Shown here: in pieces, positions 3,325-6,289 of the stretch
How positions within the stretch are numbered: the stretch's first letter is position 1
How the letters are laid out: each line of letters opens with the position of its first letter
Assembly (NCBI GenBank): GCA_003520545.1
Contig: DOUP01000200.1
Span: 433-6,721 of the forward strand
Source of the DNA: Maritimibacter sp.
GTDB taxonomy: Bacteria > Pseudomonadota > Alphaproteobacteria > Rhodobacterales > Rhodobacteraceae
Direction: 5' to 3'
Length of the DNA stretch: 6,289 nucleotides
Notes under the pieces: generated by a model
What the model was told of the DNA's origin: nothing
Seen by the model: the letters and a program-made list of their open reading frames with translations, nothing else
The model's database searches: none
Program-made: the position numbers and the translations under genes

Positions 3325-5211
3325 ATGACCCGTGATGCACCCGCACAAGACGACACGCCCGTGCCTGCCGGGCATGAGGTGATTCAGTCTTATCTGCGCC
3401 TTCTTGACGGCTCGCCGGGGGTTTACCGGATGCTCGATGAAAAGGGACGGGTGCTTTATGTGGGTAAGGCACGCAACCTGAAAAAGCGCGTCTCGAACTA
3501 TGCCAAACCCACCGGTCATACGGCGCGCATTGCACGCATGATCAGCCAGACCACCAGCATGATGTTTCTGACCACAAAGACAGAGACAGAGGCGCTGCTG
3601 CTTGAACAGAACCTGATCAAACAGCTAAAGCCGCACTTCAATGTGTTACTGCGTGACGACAAGGCCTTTCCTCAGATTCTGTTGACGGGGCATGACTTTC
3701 CGCAGATCAAAAAACACCGAGGCGCGCGCAAGGAAAAAGGCCAGTATTTTGGCCCCTTTGCCAGCGCCGATGCGGTGAACCGCACGTTAAACCAGCTGCA
3801 AAAAGTGTTCCTTTTGCGCAATTGCACTGATTCCATGTTCGAAAGCCGCACGCGCCCCTGTTTGCAGTTTCAGATCAAACGCTGTGCGGGGCCGTGCGTG
3901 GATAAGGTGAGCAAAGAAGATTATGGCGAACTGGTGTCTGAGGCGGTCAATTTCCTGTCTGGGCGCACCACCAAGATGCAAGAAGAACTGGCCGAGGAAA
4001 TGCAGGCGGCATCTGAGGCGATGGCCTTTGAACGCGCCGCCATGTTACGCGACCGGATCCGCGCGCTGACCCAAGTGCAGCAATCCCAAGGGATCAACCC
4101 GCGCACCGTGGGCGAGGCGGATGTGGTTGCGCTGCATATGGAGGGCGGGCAGGCCTGCGTTCAGGTCTTTTTCATCCGCGCCCATCAAAACTGGGGCAAC
4201 CGCGATTTCTATCCGCGTGTTGGCAACGGCAAAGATCCGGTCGGCGCGGGCGAAGTGTTGCAGGCCTTTGTTGGCCAGTTTTATGACCAAAAAGAACCAC
4301 CGCGGCTGATCCTTGTCTCGGACCCGCTGGATGATCAGGATTTGATGGAAGAGGCGCTGTCGGACCGTCTGGGCCGCAAGGTCGAAATTGCCGTGCCGTT
4401 GCGTGGCGAGAAATCGGAACTGGTCGCAAATGCCCACCGGAATGCGCGCGAAAGTCTGGCGCGTAAAATGTCAGAAACCGCCACCCAAGCGCGGCTTTTG
4501 AAAGGCGTGGCCGAGGCCTTTGCGCTTGAGGCTCCGCCGCAACGGATCGAAGTCTATGATAACTCGCACATCCAAGGCGCACACGCCGTGGGCGGCATGA
4601 TCGTGGCCGGCCCCGAAGGGTTCCTGAAAAGCCAATACCGCAAGTTTAACATCAAGGGCGAAGACCTGACGCCGGGTGACGACTTTGGCATGATGAAAGA
4701 GGTGCTGAAACGCCGCTTTAAACGGCTGATCAAAGAGGACCCCACCCGCGAAGAGGGCCATTGGCCGGATCTGTTGCTCATCGACGGTGGCATGGGGCAG
4801 GTCAGTGCGGTGCATGAGATCATGGTGGAAATGGGCGTGACCGATATTCCCATGGTTGGGGTGGCCAAAGGGGTCGACCGCGACCACGGAAAAGAAGAAT
4901 TCCACCGCAGGGGCCAACGCCCCTTTGCGTTACAACGAAATGACCCAGTTCTGTACTTCATCCAACGGATGCGCGACGAAGCCCACCGCTTTGCCATCGG
5001 CACTCACCGCGCCAAACGCGCCAAAGCCCAAGGGGCCACGCCGCTGGACGAAGTACCCGGCGTGGGCGCCACCCGCAAACGCGCCCTTTTGCAGCATTTC
5101 GGCTCCGCCAAGGCCGCCAGCCGCGCAGGGTTGGAAGACCTCAAAGCCGTTGATGGCATTTCGGAAAGTCTTGCCGAAACCATCTATGGCTTCTTCCATG
5201 ATCGCGCATGA
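3325..5211 (+). CDS. uvrC: Excinuclease ABC subunit C (UvrC)
   Basis: A full-length 628-residue UvrC, the nuclease that cuts on both sides of a lesion after UvrA and UvrB have located it. The N-terminal GIY-YIG domain (about 30-108) has GVY34, YVG (45-47), Lys48, Arg55, Tyr59 and Glu94, corresponding to the catalytic set for the 3' cut. Cys167, 179, 187 and 191 have the C-X11-C-X7-C-X3-C spacing of the 4Fe-4S cluster described for E. coli UvrC. A UVR (UvrB-binding) motif lies at about 213-248. The RNase H-like domain for the 5' cut carries Asp412 (YDNSH), Asp487 (LLIDGG) and His554 (DEAHRFA). The C-terminus (about 574-626) is a tandem helix-hairpin-helix DNA-binding region (VPGVGATRKRALLQHFGS and VDGISESLAETI). 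An N-terminal extension of about 15 residues compared with Thermotoga UvrC is not alarming. All key residues are intact. It is the first gene of the second operon. Confidence 0.98.
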   Translation: MTRDAPAQDDTPVPAGHEVIQSYLRLLDGSPGVYRMLDEKGRVLYVGKARNLKKRVSNYAKPTGHTARIARMISQTTSMMFLTTKTETEALLLEQNLIKQLKPHFNVLLRDDKAFPQILLTGHDFPQIKKHRGARKEKGQYFGPFASADAVNRTLNQLQKVFLLRNCTDSMFESRTRPCLQFQIKRCAGPCVDKVSKEDYGELVSEAVNFLSGRTTKMQEELAEEMQAASEAMAFERAAMLRDRIRALTQVQQSQGINPRTVGEADVVALHMEGGQACVQVFFIRAHQNWGNRDFYPRVGNGKDPVGAGEVLQAFVGQFYDQKEPPRLILVSDPLDDQDLMEEALSDRLGRKVEIAVPLRGEKSELVANAHRNARESLARKMSETATQARLLKGVAEAFALEAPPQRIEVYDNSHIQGAHAVGGMIVAGPEGFLKSQYRKFNIKGEDLTPGDDFGMMKEVLKRRFKRLIKEDPTREEGHWPDLLLIDGGMGQVSAVHEIMVEMGVTDIPMVGVAKGVDRDHGKEEFHRRGQRPFALQRNDPVLYFIQRMRDEAHRFAIGTHRAKRAKAQGATPLDEVPGVGATRKRALLQHFGSAKAASRAGLEDLKAVDGISESLAETIYGFFHDRA

Positions 5212-5217
5212 CATTGT

Positions 5218-5222
5218 AAGGA
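5218..5222 (+). promoter_or_regulatory. Ribosome binding site of pgsA
   Basis: AAGGA in the 18-base gap after uvrC, seven bases before ATG 5230. It supports this start and independent ribosome loading on pgsA. Confidence 0.75.
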
Positions 5223-5229
5223 TAGCGGT

Positions 5230-5904
5230 ATGAGATGGACACTTCCTAATATTCTGACCATCGCCCGGCTGCTTGCCGCGCCTATGGTCGCCGTGATGTT
5301 TCTGTACTTTGCCCGCCCCTGGGCGGATTGGTACGCTTTTATCCTGTTTATCGTGGCGTCGATCACCGATTATCTTGATGGCTATCTGGCGCGCGCTTGG
5401 AAGTTGGAAAGCCTGTTTGGCGCGGCGATGGATCCGATTGCGGATAAGGCCATGGTGCTGATCGCGCTGTTGGTGATCAATGGGTATGCGGGGGTGACAC
5501 CGTGGATCTTGCTGCCCTCGGCCCTGATCATCTATCGCGAGGTGTTTGTGTCCGGCCTGCGTGAAACCTTGGGCGACAAAGCCCGTGCGCTGAAGGTGAC
5601 CAATCTGGCGAAATGGAAAACCACCGTGCAGATGGTGGCCATCGCCGTCCTGTTTTCCACCGGTATCTTTGAACATTCGATGCTGAACCGGTCGCAAGGC
5701 ATGGACGCAGAACTGATCGAAAGCATCTATAACGGGGTGATCCCGGATGAGGTGGGCCTGAATTTCTATACGACTGGCCTGATCTGGTCGACCTATATCG
5801 GCGTGGCCCTTTTGTGGATCGCCGGCATCCTGACCTTGGTCACCGGTTGGGATTACTTCCGAAAGGCGATGCCTTTCCTGCGAGAGGAACCTGAAAATGG
5901 TTGA
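5230..5904 (+). CDS. pgsA: CDP-diacylglycerol-glycerol-3-phosphate 3-phosphatidyltransferase (PgsA)
   Basis: A 224-residue inner-membrane enzyme that makes phosphatidylglycerol phosphate from CDP-diacylglycerol and glycerol-3-phosphate, the committed step to phosphatidylglycerol and cardiolipin. The CDP-alcohol phosphotransferase signature is complete: Asp47, Asp50-Gly51-X2-Ala54-Arg55-X8-Gly64-X3-Asp68-X3-Asp72. The N-terminus has PNILTIARLLAAP (6-18), typical of PgsA rather than phosphatidylserine synthase. About five or six hydrophobic helices are visible. It is longer than the E. coli enzyme (about 182 residues), mainly because of a polar stretch at about 147-180 between two late helices. 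I believe this is usual in Rhodobacterales, but that is from memory. The last eight bases overlap the moaD start, so translation of the two is likely coupled. Confidence 0.95.
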   Translation: MRWTLPNILTIARLLAAPMVAVMFLYFARPWADWYAFILFIVASITDYLDGYLARAWKLESLFGAAMDPIADKAMVLIALLVINGYAGVTPWILLPSALIIYREVFVSGLRETLGDKARALKVTNLAKWKTTVQMVAIAVLFSTGIFEHSMLNRSQGMDAELIESIYNGVIPDEVGLNFYTTGLIWSTYIGVALLWIAGILTLVTGWDYFRKAMPFLREEPENG

Positions 5905-6145
5905 TGTGATGTATTTTGCCTGGGTGCGCGAACGCATTGGCGAGCCGCGCGAACAGGTTGAAACCTCGGCCAGCACCGTGGCGGATTTGGTGGAAGAACT
6001 GCGCGCTCGTGAACCGCGATATGCAGAAGCCTTCAAAGATCTTTCCGCCCTGCGCGTGGCCTTGGACCAAGAATTGTCAGATTTCGACGCGCCCCTGAAA
6101 GGCGTGCGCGAAGTGGCATTTTTCCCCCCGATGACAGGCGGTTAA
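5897..6145 (+). CDS. moaD: Molybdopterin synthase sulfur carrier subunit (MoaD)
   Basis: An 82-residue beta-grasp protein ending in the essential Gly-Gly (81-82). That terminus is adenylylated and turned into a thiocarboxylate, which donates sulfur to precursor Z (cPMP) in molybdopterin synthesis. The fold markers are VDVMYFAWVRERIG (2-15), the STVADLVEEL helix (26-35), and VREVAFFPPMTGG at the end, a typical MoaD tail. The start ATG lies inside the end of pgsA (8-base overlap), with GAGAGGA (5882-5888) as a Shine-Dalgarno site about eight bases upstream. moaE follows one base after the stop. Length and termini are normal. Confidence 0.96.
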   Translation: MVDVMYFAWVRERIGEPREQVETSASTVADLVEELRAREPRYAEAFKDLSALRVALDQELSDFDAPLKGVREVAFFPPMTGG

Positions 6146-6146
6146 C

Positions 6147-6289
6147 ATGGCTGATCAAAATCACGTTCGCGTACAAGCCGAAGAGTTCGACCCAAGTGCC
6201 GAGCTGCGAGGTTTTGGCCGTGGCCGCAAGGATGTCGGTGCCGTGGTCAGCTTTACCGGCATTGTGCGCGACGATGATGGCTCGCTTGA
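6147..6289 (+). CDS. moaE: Molybdopterin synthase catalytic subunit (MoaE), N-terminal part
   Basis: The start ATG comes one base after the moaD stop, and the frame stays open to the window edge, giving 47 codons. The visible part, VRVQAEEFDPSAELRGFG followed by DVGAVVSFTGIVRD, matches the N-terminal strand and the first conserved core of MoaE, with Arg in GIVRD as expected. MoaE binds precursor Z and, with two MoaD thiocarboxylates, makes the dithiolene of molybdopterin. The catalytic lysines lie beyond the window, so integrity cannot be checked. Order and spacing directly after moaD strengthen the call. Confidence 0.95.
   Translation, partial: MADQNHVRVQAEEFDPSAELRGFGRGRKDVGAVVSFTGIVRDDDGSL

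Noticed and set aside
3114..3356. 80-residue open frame on the - strand in the uvrC upstream gap
   Set aside because: It runs into the uvrC start, has no recognisable domain and no ribosome site I could support, and overlaps the dyads and DnaA box.
4930..6036. Long 368-residue open frame on the - strand across the uvrC/pgsA/moaD junctions
   Set aside because: It is antisense to three clearly recognised genes, is rich in His, Arg and Gln as expected for a shadow of G+C-rich genes, and shows no known domain.

Overview
The window looks like ordinary chromosomal DNA from an alphaproteobacterium of the Rhodobacterales / Roseobacter type. The base composition is G+C-rich, the coding regions are dense, and the run uvrC-pgsA-moaD-moaE, preceded by an SDR gene and a CaCA antiporter, fits what I recall of that group. 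This assignment is from memory of protein families and gene order, not from a search. All genes I can support are on the + strand. I see no mobile element, CRISPR array, tRNA or rRNA.

Layout. Positions 1-207 hold the last 68 codons of an ABC-2 type transporter permease. A short gap (208-293) carries a G-run/C-run hairpin. A compact co-directional block follows: a single-domain S49 (SppA-type) peptidase (294-1091), a 54-residue membrane protein with a C-terminal cysteine cluster (1092-1256), a Na+/Ca2+ antiporter-family protein starting at TTG (1260-2225), and an SDR of the pteridine reductase type (2227-3009). Gaps in this block are 0, 3 and 1 base, so it is probably one transcript. The only long non-coding stretch is 3010-3324. 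It is AT-rich and contains several perfect dyads, a good -10-like hexamer, one exact DnaA box and a possible 24-codon ORF. The second block is uvrC (3325-5211), pgsA (5230-5904), moaD (5897-6145) and the start of moaE (6147 onward, cut by the window edge). Here the gap is 18 bases, then an 8-base overlap, then one base.

How the genes work together. MoaD and MoaE are the two subunits of molybdopterin synthase and form a real functional pair. UvrC (nucleotide excision repair) and PgsA (phosphatidylglycerol synthesis) are housekeeping genes that share the transcript without an obvious common pathway. The upstream block mixes proteolysis, ion exchange and probable pterin/folate reduction, again without a clear shared pathway. 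I do not see a convincing new multi-gene system. The points most worth a second look are the structured region before uvrC with its DnaA box, the small cysteine-cluster membrane protein, the atypical patch in the S49 peptidase, and the Cys/acid-rich loop of the antiporter.
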